From Pseudaminobacter salicylatoxidans (lineage in GTDB: Bacteria > Pseudomonadota > Alphaproteobacteria > Rhizobiales > Rhizobiaceae), in contig NZ_QGGG01000001.1 of NCBI RefSeq assembly GCF_003148475.1, positions 186,001 to 250,000 of the forward strand: a stretch of DNA of 64,000 nucleotides. Direction: 5' to 3'. The notes under the pieces were generated by a model that worked only from the letters and a program-made list of their open reading frames with translations, made no database searches and had not been told where the DNA came from. Both the position numbers and the translations under genes were made by a program. Of the stretch, positions 12,153 to 21,136 are shown piece by piece. Each line of letters begins with the position of its first letter. The first letter of the stretch is position 1.

Positions 12153-12890
12153 TCAAACGTCCGTGTCGCTGATACGCGACGCGGTCGCGCGAAGATGCCT
12201 CACCAGCGCCTCGCGATTGTCTCGCATCCGGTAGATCGGACCGGCTACCGCCAGTCCGAAGCGACGGCCGCCGGTCACGACGGGCACGCCCAGCCCCATC
12301 ACGTCGGGGGTGGATTCCGCCAGATCCTCGCACCAGCCGCGCATCGTCGATACTTCGAGGTCGGCGGCCAGTTCCCGCGCATCCTTCTTGGTGGCGCTCT
12401 GGTAGGGCAAATACCGCAGCGCCTGCAGGATGTCCGCTCGTTCCGCCGGGTCATAGGTGGTGAGGATGGCCTTGCCGCTCGACGTCGTATAGATCGGGCG
12501 CCGCTCGCCGATCTTGGCAAAGTAGCGTATGGGCGCGGTGGATTCCACGACATCGACATAGACGACGTCGTCCTGTTCGCGGGCAGACAGAACCGCTGTT
12601 TCACCTGTCGCCGCCGCGAGCGCTTCCAATTGGCCATGGATGCGTGCCGTCAACGGATCTCCGTCCATCATCGAACGCGCCAGTTCGAGCAGTCTTTGGG
12701 TTGGATAATAGCCGCCCCGCGGCTTCGTCTCATACAGGAAGCCGCGGCTCACGAGCGTCTCGATGACATTGAAGGTGCTCGACTTCGGAATGCCCAGCGC
12801 CTCGGACAATGCCGTCAGCGTCAGCGGCGATCGCTCCCGCGCATAGATTTCGAACAAGTCGAGGACGTTGTCGATCTGCCTGACGCGCAT
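12153..12890 (-). CDS. IclR-family transcriptional regulator
   Basis: Predicted regulator of the divergent ABC importer operon. The 245 residues begin with a winged HTH (RQIDNVLDLFEIYARER, LTALSEALGIPKSSTFNVIETL) followed by the IclR effector domain, with VYVDVVESTAPIRYFAKIGER (partly quoted) and the conserved TTSSGKAIL and GLGVPV segments. The N-terminus is compact, without extension. Two palindromes lie in the intergenic space before the importer genes. The ligand is not predictable but is probably a substrate of the adjacent transporter. Confidence 0.92.
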   Translation of the reverse strand: MRVRQIDNVLDLFEIYARERSPLTLTALSEALGIPKSSTFNVIETLVSRGFLYETKPRGGYYPTQRLLELARSMMDGDPLTARIHGQLEALAAATGETAVLSAREQDDVVYVDVVESTAPIRYFAKIGERRPIYTTSSGKAILTTYDPAERADILQALRYLPYQSATKKDARELAADLEVSTMRGWCEDLAESTPDVMGLGVPVVTGGRRFGLAVAGPIYRMRDNREALVRHLRATASRISDTDV

Positions 12891-12919
12891 TGAGCCTCCA
12901 TACGAACAGCGCTCATACC

Positions 12920-12933
12920 GTTAGAACACTAAC
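12920..12933. promoter_or_regulatory. Candidate IclR operator a
   Basis: Perfect inverted repeat GTTAG-AACA-CTAAC, 30 bases upstream of the iclR-type start on the minus side. Position in the divergent promoter region and symmetry suggest a regulator site, possibly for autoregulation. Confidence 0.45.
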
Positions 12934-12938
12934 GCAAT

Positions 12939-12956
12939 AGTTCATCATTGTGAACT
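12939..12956. promoter_or_regulatory. Candidate IclR operator b
   Basis: Perfect inverted repeat AGTTCA-N6-TGAACT. It starts 5 bases after the previous palindrome. About 24 bases on is a consensus -35 TTGACA (12980-12985) facing the importer genes, without a clear -10. Two adjacent dyads fit an IclR dimer pair. Confidence 0.45.
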
Positions 12957-13054
12957 TTTTTACCCGGTATTGAATTTGTTTGACAGCGGAAGAAAGGCCA
13001 AATAGCGTCGGTACAAATGGGCGCCAGACCCAGGGGAGCATACCGGGAGGATTG

Positions 13055-13810
13055 ATGGCCGAGGACATTATCCTGTCTGCCAATGGTCTGACGAAGGAGT
13101 TCAAGGGCTTCGTCGCCGTCGACGGCGTGGACCTCAAAGTGCGTCGCGGCACCATCCATGCGCTTATTGGTCCGAATGGCGCGGGAAAGACCACCTGCTT
13201 CAACCTGCTGACCAAGTTCCTGAGCCCGACGCGCGGGACGATCGTCTACAAGGGGCAGGACATCACGAGCCGCAAGCCGGCCGACATCGCCCGCCTTGGC
13301 CTGATCCGCTCCTTTCAGATTTCTGCCGTCTTCCCGCATATGACCGTCCTGGAGAATGTCCGCATCGCCCTGCAACGGCAAAGGCGGGATTCGTTCAATT
13401 TCTGGAGATCGCAACGTGTGCTCGACGAGCTCAACGGTCGCGCCCGGGAGCTTGTGGAAGCTGTCGGGCTTTCGGAATTCATGGACACGGTCGCGGGCGA
13501 GTTGTCCTACGGCCGCAAACGCGCGCTCGAAATCGCCACCACGCTGGCTCTGGATCCGGAAATGATGCTGCTGGATGAGCCGATGGCGGGCATGGCCGCC
13601 GATGACGTGGACCGCATCACCCAACTCATCCGCCGCGTCTCGAGAGATCGTACGGTGCTGATGGTCGAGCACAATCTGTCAGTCGTCTCGACCCTGTCCG
13701 ATTTCATCACGGTGCTTGCCCGCGGCAAGGTCCTGGCCGAGGGTGACTACGCAACCGTCTCGAAGGATCCGCGCGTCCTCGACGCCTATATCGGTGCCGG
13801 CCATGCATAG
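13055..13810 (+). CDS. HAAT (branched-chain amino acid type) ABC transporter ATPase, LivG-like
   Basis: Cytoplasmic ATPase of the adjacent importer. The 251 residues have Walker A GPNGAGKTTC at 39-48, Q-loop region RSFQISAVFPHMTVLENV, an ABC signature in the degenerate form ELSYGRKRALEIA (SYGRK instead of SGGQ, common in LivG proteins), Walker B MMLLDEPMAGM and the switch His (VEHNL). The BCA_ABC_TP C-terminal segment is present. ATG 13055 follows GGGAGG. It overlaps the next gene by 8 bases. The transported compound may be an amino acid, urea, amide or other small molecule, as HAAT systems are diverse. Confidence 0.94.
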   Translation: MAEDIILSANGLTKEFKGFVAVDGVDLKVRRGTIHALIGPNGAGKTTCFNLLTKFLSPTRGTIVYKGQDITSRKPADIARLGLIRSFQISAVFPHMTVLENVRIALQRQRRDSFNFWRSQRVLDELNGRARELVEAVGLSEFMDTVAGELSYGRKRALEIATTLALDPEMMLLDEPMAGMAADDVDRITQLIRRVSRDRTVLMVEHNLSVVSTLSDFITVLARGKVLAEGDYATVSKDPRVLDAYIGAGHA

Positions 13811-14549
13811 CACTGCTGCAAGCCAGTCTGCTTCGCCCTCCGCGGCAACCGAACCGCTGCTTGCCGTGCGCGACCTCCAGGCATGGTACGGCGAGTCCCA
13901 TGTGCTTCACGGCATGGCCTTTGATGTCCATCCGGGCGAAGTGGTCACGCTGCTCGGCCGCAACGGTGCGGGCAAGACGACAACGCTGAAGTCGATCATG
14001 GGCGTGATCGAGAAGCGTCGCGGTTCCATCCGTTTCCGGGGCAGCGAACTGGTCGGCCTCGCGTCCCGCCATATTGCCAGGAAGGGCATCGCCTGGTGCC
14101 CGGAGGAGCGGGGGATATTCTCGAGCCTCGATGTGAAGGAGAATCTCCTTTTGCCGCCAATCGTTGCATCGGGCGGCTTCACGCTGGAACAGGTCTTCGA
14201 GCTTTTCCCCAATCTTAAGGAACGTCTGCACAGCCAGGGCACCAAGCTCTCCGGCGGCGAACAGCAGATGCTGGCGATCGGCCGCATCCTGCGCACGGGC
14301 GCGCGCCTGCTGTTGCTTGACGAGCCGACCGAGGGGCTTGCACCGGTGATCGTCCAGCAGATCGGCCATATGATCCGAAAGCTGAAGTCCATGGGTTTCA
14401 CGATCGTTCTGGTCGAGCAGAATTTCCATGCCGCCGCGACCGTTGCCGACCGGCACTACATCGTCGAGCAGGGGCGCATCGTCGACGAGATTGCCAACGA
14501 CCGGCTGGAAGCCAGCATGGGCAAGCTTCATCGCTATCTTGGCGTCTGA
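13803..14549 (+). CDS. HAAT ABC transporter ATPase, LivF-like
   Basis: Second ATPase of the importer. The 248 residues carry Walker A GRNGAGKTTT at 53-62, a normal signature KLSGGEQQMLAI, Walker B RLLLLDEPTEGLAP and VEQNF at the switch. The first 19 residues (Ser/Ala-rich) look like an extension before LLAVRDLQAWYG and the true start could be slightly downstream. ATG 13803 overlaps the end of the LivG-like gene, as is usual for these pairs. Confidence 0.94.
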   Translation: MHSTAASQSASPSAATEPLLAVRDLQAWYGESHVLHGMAFDVHPGEVVTLLGRNGAGKTTTLKSIMGVIEKRRGSIRFRGSELVGLASRHIARKGIAWCPEERGIFSSLDVKENLLLPPIVASGGFTLEQVFELFPNLKERLHSQGTKLSGGEQQMLAIGRILRTGARLLLLDEPTEGLAPVIVQQIGHMIRKLKSMGFTIVLVEQNFHAAATVADRHYIVEQGRIVDEIANDRLEASMGKLHRYLGV

Positions 14550-14576
14550 GGGTTTAACACAAGGGAGTGAGGACAA

Positions 14577-15782
14577 ATGAAGGTCGCGAAACTAATCCTG
14601 GCCGCAGCCGCGGCGGCTTTGATGGCGGGCAGCGCGCTGGCCCAGGACAAGATCGATGTGAAGCTTGGCGTGCTGAACGACCGGTCCGGCACCTATGCCG
14701 ACCTCTCGGGCGAAGGCTCGGTCGTCGCCGCCAGGATGGCGGTGGAAGATTTCAAGGCGGCGGACAAGGGCATCAATGTCGAAGTGATCTCCGCCGATCA
14801 CCAGAACAAGCCGGACATCGGCTCGAGCATCGCCCGTCAGTGGTATGATCAGGACGGCGTCGATGTCATCCTCGACGTGCCGACCTCTTCGGTGGCGCTT
14901 GCGGTTAGCGAGATCACCAGGGAAAAGAACAAGATCTTCATCAACTCCGGCGCCGGCGCGTCTGATCTCACCGGTAAAGCCTGCTCGCCCAACACCGTCC
15001 ACTGGACCTACGACACCTGGGCGCTGGCGAACGGCACCGGCGGCGCCATGGTCAAGGCGGGTGGCGACACCTGGTTCTTCCTGACCGCCGACTATGCATT
15101 CGGCCATGCGCTTGAGCGCGACACCTCCGCCGTGGTCGAGAAGGCCGGCGGCAAGGTGCTCGGCAGCGTGCGCCATCCCTTCCCCGGCCAGGACTTCTCG
15201 TCCTTCCTGCTGCAGGCCCAGAGTTCGGGCGCCAAGGTCATCGGTCTGGCAAATGCCGGCGCCGACACCACGAATGCCATCAAGCAGGCCGCAGAGTTCG
15301 GCATCGTTCAAGGTGGCCAGAAGCTCGCCGGCCTGCTGACCTTCGTCACCGACGTCAAAGCGCTCGGGCTGAGCACCGCCCAGGGACTGGTCCTGACGGA
15401 AGCCTTTTACTGGGACCAGAACGACGGCACGCGGGAGTTTTCCAAGCGCTTCGGCGAGAGACATGGCGGCGCCATGCCGACGATGGTTCAGGCCGGCGTC
15501 TACGCCTCCGTGCTCCACTATCTGAAGGCGGTCGAAGCGACCAGGAGCAAGGATGCCGGCACCGTGATGGCCAAGATGAAGGAAACTCCGTCGGACGACC
15601 CGCTGTTCGGCAAGGGTGAAATCCGTGCTGACGGCCGTCATATCCACGATATGTACCTTTTCGAGGTCAAGACGCCGGAAGAATCCACGGGCGATTGGGA
15701 CCTCTACAAGACAGTCGCCACGATCCCGGCCGCGGAAGCCTTCCGCCCGCTGGCCGATGGTGGCTGTAGCCTGGTCCAATAA
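14577..15782 (+). CDS. HAAT ABC transporter periplasmic substrate-binding protein
   Basis: Peripla_BP_6-type binding protein, 401 residues. A Sec signal peptide (MKVAK then an Ala-rich core) ends at SALA-QDK, about residue 22. The mature part begins VKLGVLNDRSGTYADLSGEG, typical of amide/amino acid receptors with 'ligand-binding Gly-Ser' loops such as INSGAGASDLTG. The Shine-Dalgarno AGGGAGTGAGGA is strong. It lies between ATPase and permease genes and is followed by a hairpin, which would favour higher expression than the permeases. The DRSGTYADLSG motif is common among receptors of uncertain ligand, so no substrate is assigned. Confidence 0.93.
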   Translation: MKVAKLILAAAAAALMAGSALAQDKIDVKLGVLNDRSGTYADLSGEGSVVAARMAVEDFKAADKGINVEVISADHQNKPDIGSSIARQWYDQDGVDVILDVPTSSVALAVSEITREKNKIFINSGAGASDLTGKACSPNTVHWTYDTWALANGTGGAMVKAGGDTWFFLTADYAFGHALERDTSAVVEKAGGKVLGSVRHPFPGQDFSSFLLQAQSSGAKVIGLANAGADTTNAIKQAAEFGIVQGGQKLAGLLTFVTDVKALGLSTAQGLVLTEAFYWDQNDGTREFSKRFGERHGGAMPTMVQAGVYASVLHYLKAVEATRSKDAGTVMAKMKETPSDDPLFGKGEIRADGRHIHDMYLFEVKTPEESTGDWDLYKTVATIPAAEAFRPLADGGCSLVQ

Positions 15783-15795
15783 CATTGCAACGACC

Positions 15796-15821
15796 TGCCC
15801 GGGAGCGTCTGCTTCCGGGCA
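15796..15821 (+). terminator. Intercistronic hairpin after the binding-protein gene
   Basis: Stem of 11 pairs (TGCCCGGGAGC with GCTTCCGGGCA, one G-U) closing a GTCT loop, located between the binding-protein stop and the permease start. No T-run follows, so it is more likely a transcript-stabilising or partial-termination element than a full terminator. Confidence 0.55.
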
Positions 15822-15844
15822 ACACCCTCACGGAACAAGGTCCG

Positions 15845-16732
15845 ATGGCTGAAATCTTTGGCATTCCTGCCGCCGCACTCTACGGTCAGTTGCTGCTCGG
15901 CTTCATCAATGGTGCTTTCTACGCAACGCTGAGCCTCGGCCTTGCGGTGATCTTCGGGCTTCTCAACATCATCAACTTCACCCACGGCGCCCAATACATG
16001 ATGGGTGCGTTCGTCGGCTGGATGCTGCTCACCTATCTCGGCATCGGATACTGGCCCGCACTTGTCCTGGCGCCGCTGATCGTGGGGGCTGTGGGCATCG
16101 TCATCGAACGGACGATGATTTCGCGGCTCTACAAGCTCGACCATCTCTATGGCCTGCTTCTGACCTTCGGCCTCGCGCTGATCATCGAAGGCTTGTTCCG
16201 CAATGCCTATGGCGTGTCGGGCCTTGCCTATGCCATCCCCCCGCAATTGGCCGGCGGCATCAATCTCGGCTTCATGTTCCTGCCGCTCTATCGGGGGTGG
16301 GTGGTCGTGGCTTCGCTCATCGTCTGCCTCGCCACCTGGTTCATGATCGAAAAGACCAGGCTCGGGGCCTATCTGCGCGCGGCAACGGAAAATCCGACGC
16401 TGGTGCAGGCGTTCGGCATCAACGTGCCGCTGCTCGTCACGCTCACTTACGGATTTGGCGTTGCGCTTGCCGGCTTTGCGGGCGTGCTGGCCGCGCCGAT
16501 CTATGCCGTCAATCCCATGATGGGCTCGAACCTCATCATCGTCGTTTTCGCCGTTGTCGTGATTGGCGGCATGGGCTCCATCCTTGGCGCTATCGTTACC
16601 GGTTTCGCGCTGGGCCTTGTCGAGGGGCTGACCAAGGTCTTCTATCCGGAAGCGGCCGCGACGGTCATTTTCATCATCATGGCGATCGTGCTCCTTGTGA
16701 AGCCGGCCGGGCTGTTCGGAAGGGAGGTCTGA
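15845..16732 (+). CDS. HAAT ABC transporter permease, LivH-like
   Basis: Inner-membrane permease, 295 residues with about eight hydrophobic segments. It has the LivH signatures INGAFYATLSLGLAVIFGLLNIINFTHG (partly quoted) near the N-terminus and the cytoplasmic EAA-like loop around RAATENPTLVQAFGIN. ATG 15845 was chosen for the normal N-terminus; the upstream open frame contains the hairpin. It ends one base before the LivM-like gene. Confidence 0.94.
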   Translation: MAEIFGIPAAALYGQLLLGFINGAFYATLSLGLAVIFGLLNIINFTHGAQYMMGAFVGWMLLTYLGIGYWPALVLAPLIVGAVGIVIERTMISRLYKLDHLYGLLLTFGLALIIEGLFRNAYGVSGLAYAIPPQLAGGINLGFMFLPLYRGWVVVASLIVCLATWFMIEKTRLGAYLRAATENPTLVQAFGINVPLLVTLTYGFGVALAGFAGVLAAPIYAVNPMMGSNLIIVVFAVVVIGGMGSILGAIVTGFALGLVEGLTKVFYPEAAATVIFIIMAIVLLVKPAGLFGREV

Positions 16733-16733
16733 C

Positions 16734-17720
16734 ATGAGCGCCGAAGCAGAACCGGTGGCTCCCGCCGGCACCGCCCTTGCCGAGCGAACCGCCCGCGGCA
16801 AGCGCGTGCATGTGATGATTTTCCTGGGCCTCGCCGCCATTCTTCTGGTCGCGCCAGGCCTGCTTTATCCGTTCTTTTTGATGAAGCTCCTGTGCTTCGC
16901 GCTGTTTGCCTCCGCCTTCAACCTCCTGCTGGGGTATGGCGGGCTCCTGTCGTTTGGCCATGCCGCCTATTTCGGCATGGCGAGCTATGTCTCCGCGCAT
17001 GCCGCCAAGGTCTGGGGCTTCTCGCCCGAGCTTGCCATTCTTACAGGCGTGCTCACCGCGGCCGGCCTCGGCCTCGTCTTTGGCGCCCTCGCTATCCGTC
17101 GACAGGGCATCTACTTTGCGATGGTCACCCTGGCCTTCGCCCAGATGATCTATTTCTTCGCGTTGCAGGCCCCCTTTACCGGAGGCGAGGATGGCATTCA
17201 GGCGGTCCCGCGGGGATATATGTTCGGTGTGCTCGACCTCTCCAACACGATGACGCTCTACTATGTCGTGGCGACTATTTTCCTGCTGGGGATGCTCCTC
17301 ATCTATCGCATCGTCCACTCCCCTTTCGGGCAGGTGTTGAAGGCGATCCGCGACAATGAGGCCAGAGCCGTGTCGCTCGGCTACCGCACCGACCACTACA
17401 AGCTGGCGGTGTTCGTGCTGTCGGCCACATTGTCCGGTCTTGCCGGAGCCACCAAGGCGATCGTGGTTCAACTGGCGTCGCTCACCGATGTCTATTGGGG
17501 TATGTCCGGCGAGGTGGTGCTGATGACATTGCTCGGTGGCATGGGAACGATATTCGGCCCCATGGTCGGTGCTGCGATCATCATCACGATGCAGAATTAC
17601 CTGGCCAGCCTCGGCGCGTGGGTCACTGTGGTGCAGGGCGTCGTCTTCGTCATAGCCGTGCTGATGTTCCGCGAAGGCATCGTCGGTGTGCTGGCGAAGT
17701 GGCTGAGGAGGTCCCTCTGA
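16734..17720 (+). CDS. HAAT ABC transporter permease, LivM-like
   Basis: Second permease, 328 residues. The first 25 residues are hydrophilic, then multiple membrane spans with the LivM motif FNLLLGYGGLLSFGHAAYFG, GALAIRRQGIYFAMVTLAFAQ (partly quoted) and the coupling loop LKAIRDNEARAVSLGY. It completes the importer set ATPase-ATPase-receptor-permease-permease. It ends 77 bases before the convergent amidohydrolase gene. Confidence 0.94.
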   Translation: MSAEAEPVAPAGTALAERTARGKRVHVMIFLGLAAILLVAPGLLYPFFLMKLLCFALFASAFNLLLGYGGLLSFGHAAYFGMASYVSAHAAKVWGFSPELAILTGVLTAAGLGLVFGALAIRRQGIYFAMVTLAFAQMIYFFALQAPFTGGEDGIQAVPRGYMFGVLDLSNTMTLYYVVATIFLLGMLLIYRIVHSPFGQVLKAIRDNEARAVSLGYRTDHYKLAVFVLSATLSGLAGATKAIVVQLASLTDVYWGMSGEVVLMTLLGGMGTIFGPMVGAAIIITMQNYLASLGAWVTVVQGVVFVIAVLMFREGIVGVLAKWLRRSL

Positions 17721-17729
17721 AAGGTATCG

Positions 17730-17761
17730 TGACCGGTCGTGACGCTGTACGACCGATCACC
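17730..17761. terminator. Terminator-like hairpin between convergent operons
   Basis: Inverted repeat of 12 positions with one mismatch (GTGACCGGTCGT / ACGACCGATCAC) and an 8-base loop, placed between the LivM-like gene and the amidohydrolase gene on the opposite strand. No clear T-run on either side; a bidirectional role is inferred from position. Confidence 0.45.
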
Positions 17762-17797
17762 CCGATGCGCTTCAAACGGTGTCGAACGACAAGACCG

Positions 17798-19417
17798 TCA
17801 TCCGCCGTGGACGACGTCTCCGTCGAGCAGCGTCATGTCGCAGCGCACATCGTCACGCAGCACCTCGGCCGGCACCGAGAAGATGTCGTGCGAGAAGATC
17901 GTCACATTGGCACGCATACCCGGCGCCAGCCTGCCGACTTCGTGCTCGGCGAACTGTGAAAAGGCGCTGCAGGCGGTGTAGCAGTGCAATGCCTCCTGCA
18001 GGGACAGGCGCTGGTCTTCGCCGAGCAGCGTGCCGCCACGGCTGCGACGCGTCACCATCGTGTAGAGGTTCTTGAACGGATCGGTGGTGGCGACCGGCGC
18101 GTCGGAACTGGCCGAGGGCATGAGGCCGGCATCCAGGAAGCCGCGCATCGGATAGGCTGTGGTCGCCCGCTCGCTGCCGAGATTGGTGACGTAGAGGTCG
18201 CCGAATTCGTACATGAATATCGGCTGCGGCGCCGGGTAGATTCCGGCGGTGGCCATGCGCGCCATCTGTCCGGCGTCGAGATAGCCGCAATGCTCGATGC
18301 GATGCCTGCGCCCGGCGATGGGATGCGCCGCGGAATCGGCGGCCTCGATCCCCGAAAGCACCTGTTCGATGGCGACATCGCCGATGGCGTGGATGGCGAG
18401 TTGGTAGCCAAGTTCGTGGAAGCGGCGGATATGGCCATGCAACTCCTCGGTCTTGAAGCACAGGACGCCGGTGTTGCCCGGCTCCCCGGCGAGATAGGGC
18501 AGGCTCACTGCCGCCGTCAGGCTGCCGGCCGAACCGTCGGTGAACAGTTTTGCAGCGCCATAGCGCAGCCGGCCGTTGCTGGTGCCGAAGCGCAAGCCCC
18601 GCTCCCATGCGGATTCGAGCACGCCACCGGGATCTCCGTAGAGACAGGCCCAGACATCGAGCGGCATGCGGTCCGTCCTTGCCGCGGCTTCGAAGGCGTC
18701 GACTTCAGCCTCGCCGAAATTCATGCCGATGGCCGCGTCCATCACGCCGGTGAAGCCTTGCGAGAGCATGAAGCGGCCAGCCCGTTCGATCGCCGCGACC
18801 ATCTCGTCGCGGCTGGGCTTGGGCAGGATATCGACGACGAAACGCATGCCGCGCTCGGCCAGCAGGCCGGTCAGCTCGCCGTCGCGGCGCTCGATGAAAC
18901 CACCCGCCGGGTCGGGCGTCTCCCCGGTGATGGCGGCAAGGCGCATCGCCGCGCTGTTGGCTACGGCCAGATGGCCGCAGGTGCGTTCCAGAAAGACCGG
19001 ATGGTCCGGCGCGACGCTGTCGAGTTCGGCAAGCGTCGGATGGCGGCGTTCCGCCAGTTCGTTGTGATCGTAGCCTCGTCCCTTGATCCAGCCGCCCGGC
19101 GGTGTCCGCGCCGCTGCGTCGCGCACTGCGGACAGGATGTGGTCGATCGAGGATGTTCCCGTCTCCGGCCGAAGGTTGATCTCGCCCATGCCAAGGCCAA
19201 GTGTCAGGAGATGCAGATGGGCATCGATCAGCCCCGGTGTGGCAGCGCGGCCGGCAAGGTCGATGACGCGGGTCGATGGCCCCGCCAATGTGCGGATTTC
19301 CTCGTTGGAGCCACTGGCCAGAACGCGGCTGCCAGCTATGGCCAGCGCTTCGGCTTCTCCTTCTTCAAGGCCAAGGAAAATCCGTCCGCCGGTGAGTATG
19401 GTGTCCGCGTGCTGCAT
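17798..19417 (-). CDS. Amidohydrolase family 3 (YtcJ/AepA-type) protein
   Basis: Metal-dependent hydrolase of the amidohydrolase superfamily, 539 residues, no signal peptide. It shows the beta-sandwich start HADTILTGGRIF, the metal motif PGLIDAHLHL with His67 and His69, then LFTDGSAGS, IHAIGDVAIEQ, RIEHCGYLD and SSDAPVATTDPF in the C-terminal third. COG1574 members act on amide or imide bonds, but specificity cannot be read from sequence. It is the last gene of the long minus-strand operon, one base after its paralogue. It is also convergent with the HAAT importer, so it could in principle serve that pathway. Confidence 0.9.
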   Translation of the reverse strand: MQHADTILTGGRIFLGLEEGEAEALAIAGSRVLASGSNEEIRTLAGPSTRVIDLAGRAATPGLIDAHLHLLTLGLGMGEINLRPETGTSSIDHILSAVRDAAARTPPGGWIKGRGYDHNELAERRHPTLAELDSVAPDHPVFLERTCGHLAVANSAAMRLAAITGETPDPAGGFIERRDGELTGLLAERGMRFVVDILPKPSRDEMVAAIERAGRFMLSQGFTGVMDAAIGMNFGEAEVDAFEAAARTDRMPLDVWACLYGDPGGVLESAWERGLRFGTSNGRLRYGAAKLFTDGSAGSLTAAVSLPYLAGEPGNTGVLCFKTEELHGHIRRFHELGYQLAIHAIGDVAIEQVLSGIEAADSAAHPIAGRRHRIEHCGYLDAGQMARMATAGIYPAPQPIFMYEFGDLYVTNLGSERATTAYPMRGFLDAGLMPSASSDAPVATTDPFKNLYTMVTRRSRGGTLLGEDQRLSLQEALHCYTACSAFSQFAEHEVGRLAPGMRANVTIFSHDIFSVPAEVLRDDVRCDMTLLDGDVVHGG

Positions 19418-19418
19418 G

Positions 19419-21059
19419 TCAGGCTGCCTTTGTCGTTGCGCGGTCGAACATGACGTCGCCGCCGACCAGTGTTTTCGTCACGACCACATCGGCCAGGGTT
19501 TCTTCCGGAATCTCGAAGGGATCGCGGTCGAGCAGGCAAAGGTCTGCCAGCTTGCCAAGGCCGAGATCGCCCTTGATCGCCTCCTCCCGTCCCGCCCATG
19601 CGCCAAGACGGGTGTAGGCGCAAAGCGCCTCGTAGACAGTGATGGCCTGCGAGGAATCGAGCGAACGCCCGCTTCGGGTCTTGCGGTTGACCAGAGCCGA
19701 CATGGCCGCAAAGGGGTTGACGGTGCAGACCGGAGCGTCGGAATGGGCGGGCGCCATGACGCCCGCATCGATCATCGCGCGATGCGGCCACATGTTCTTC
19801 ATCGCCGCCGCCCCCCGATTGTCGATATGGGCGTCACCGAGGTCCCACGCGAAGCCGGCGGCCGAGGAACACACGATGCCGCTGCGCTTCAGCCGTTCCA
19901 GGATCGCTGGCGTAACGGCGCAGCAATGCTCGATGCGCAGCCGATGGTCGGCGCGGGGATGGGCGGCCAGAACATCCTCATAGATGTCCAGCACATGCTC
20001 GATCCCCCGATCACCCATGGCGTCGGTGCAAACCATCAGCCCCGCCAGATGGGCCTGCGTGACGCGGCGCGTGTGTTCGGCGCGGTCGAGCAGCAGCGCG
20101 CCGCGATTGTTCGGCGGCTCGCCCAGCACCGGTTCACCGACATAAGGTTCGTTATAGGCGGCCGTGCGCCCGGACGTGGAACCGTCACCGACCCATTCCA
20201 CGCCGATCAGCTTCAGCCATTCGTCGCCGAAGCCGGTGCGCAAGCCCGAGCGCACCACTGCGCGGACGAGATCGTCGTCGCGGCCCGTGGCCAGCATACC
20301 GACGCGCACTTTCAACTCGCCGGCGTCCCGCATGTCCTGATAGGCCTTGATGGCCTGGGTCTGGGTGAGGCTGTTGTGGACCGAGGTCACGCCGTAGGAC
20401 AGATACTCATCGAATACCCGCACCAGTCCGCGCCGGAAGTCGTCGGCCGTATAGTCGGCCTGGATGTGCTCGATCATCATATGCGCCGCGCGCGCCCGCA
20501 GCAGGCCGGTCGGCGTGCCGCGTTCATCGCGCTCGATACGACCGAAAGGCGGATCCTGCGTCGCAGCGGAAAAGCCGATGGCAGCAAGCGCGGCACTGTT
20601 GGCAAAACCCATCTGCGCGCAGCGCCGGTAGATGAAGGCGGGCCTGCCGCCTGCCGCCCTGTCCAGTTCCTCGATCAGCGGATAGCCGCCATCGCGGTCA
20701 TCGAAGCGATACCCGACGAACCAGTGGTCGCCGGGCTTGCCGTCGAGCGCGCGGGCGACGAGATCGAGCAATTGCGCACGGTCCTGGATCGCGCCATCGG
20801 AAAAATCGTGCCAGCGGCCGAGCCGCGCGCCCTGCATGTCGGGGTGGCAATGGCTGTCGATGATGCCCGGGATGCCGGCTCGGCCTTCGCAATCCACCAC
20901 GCGTGCGTCCGGCGCGAAGGCGAGAATGTCGGCGCTGGTGCCGCGGGCGACAATTCTGCCATTGGCGATGGCCAGCGCCTCCACCGACTTTCCCGGAGAC
21001 ACCATCGTATAGAGCCTGCCGTTCACGACAACGGTATCCACAGGGGTGCGCTCGAGCAT
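19419..21059 (-). CDS. Amidohydrolase family 3 (YtcJ/AepA-type) protein, paralogue
   Basis: Second COG1574 hydrolase, 546 residues. Landmarks: VDTVVVNGRLYTM, metal motif PGIIDSHCHPDMQG (His70, His72), DGSTSGRTAAY, CTDAMGDRGIEH, RIEHCCAV and AHSDAPVCTVNPF, each aligning with its downstream neighbour, so the pair arose by duplication and then diverged. ATG 21059 was preferred to the upstream in-frame ATG because residues before it are hydrophilic and cross the hairpin at 21096-21125. A stem-loop separates it from the binding-protein gene. Confidence 0.9.
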   Translation of the reverse strand: MLERTPVDTVVVNGRLYTMVSPGKSVEALAIANGRIVARGTSADILAFAPDARVVDCEGRAGIPGIIDSHCHPDMQGARLGRWHDFSDGAIQDRAQLLDLVARALDGKPGDHWFVGYRFDDRDGGYPLIEELDRAAGGRPAFIYRRCAQMGFANSAALAAIGFSAATQDPPFGRIERDERGTPTGLLRARAAHMMIEHIQADYTADDFRRGLVRVFDEYLSYGVTSVHNSLTQTQAIKAYQDMRDAGELKVRVGMLATGRDDDLVRAVVRSGLRTGFGDEWLKLIGVEWVGDGSTSGRTAAYNEPYVGEPVLGEPPNNRGALLLDRAEHTRRVTQAHLAGLMVCTDAMGDRGIEHVLDIYEDVLAAHPRADHRLRIEHCCAVTPAILERLKRSGIVCSSAAGFAWDLGDAHIDNRGAAAMKNMWPHRAMIDAGVMAPAHSDAPVCTVNPFAAMSALVNRKTRSGRSLDSSQAITVYEALCAYTRLGAWAGREEAIKGDLGLGKLADLCLLDRDPFEIPEETLADVVVTKTLVGGDVMFDRATTKAA

Positions 21060-21095
21060 GTTCACCCGTCTCCTGATCTCAGAAAGGAAAAGCAG

Positions 21096-21125
21096 GACAC
21101 GCCCGGCGTCGAGGCCGGGCGTGTC
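21096..21125 (-). terminator. Hairpin after the polyamine-type binding-protein gene
   Basis: Perfect 12-bp stem GACACGCCCGGC / GCCGGGCGTGTC with a 6-base loop. On the minus strand it is followed within 5 bases by TTTT. It sits between the binding-protein stop and the next amidohydrolase, so it probably terminates or attenuates part of the transcripts. Confidence 0.7.
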
Positions 21126-21136
21126 TGTTTGTCGGG

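Noticed and set aside
17798-21059. Frameshifted single large amidohydrolase
   Set aside because: Each of the two frames carries its own complete set of metal motifs, start and stop, so they are two tandem paralogues.
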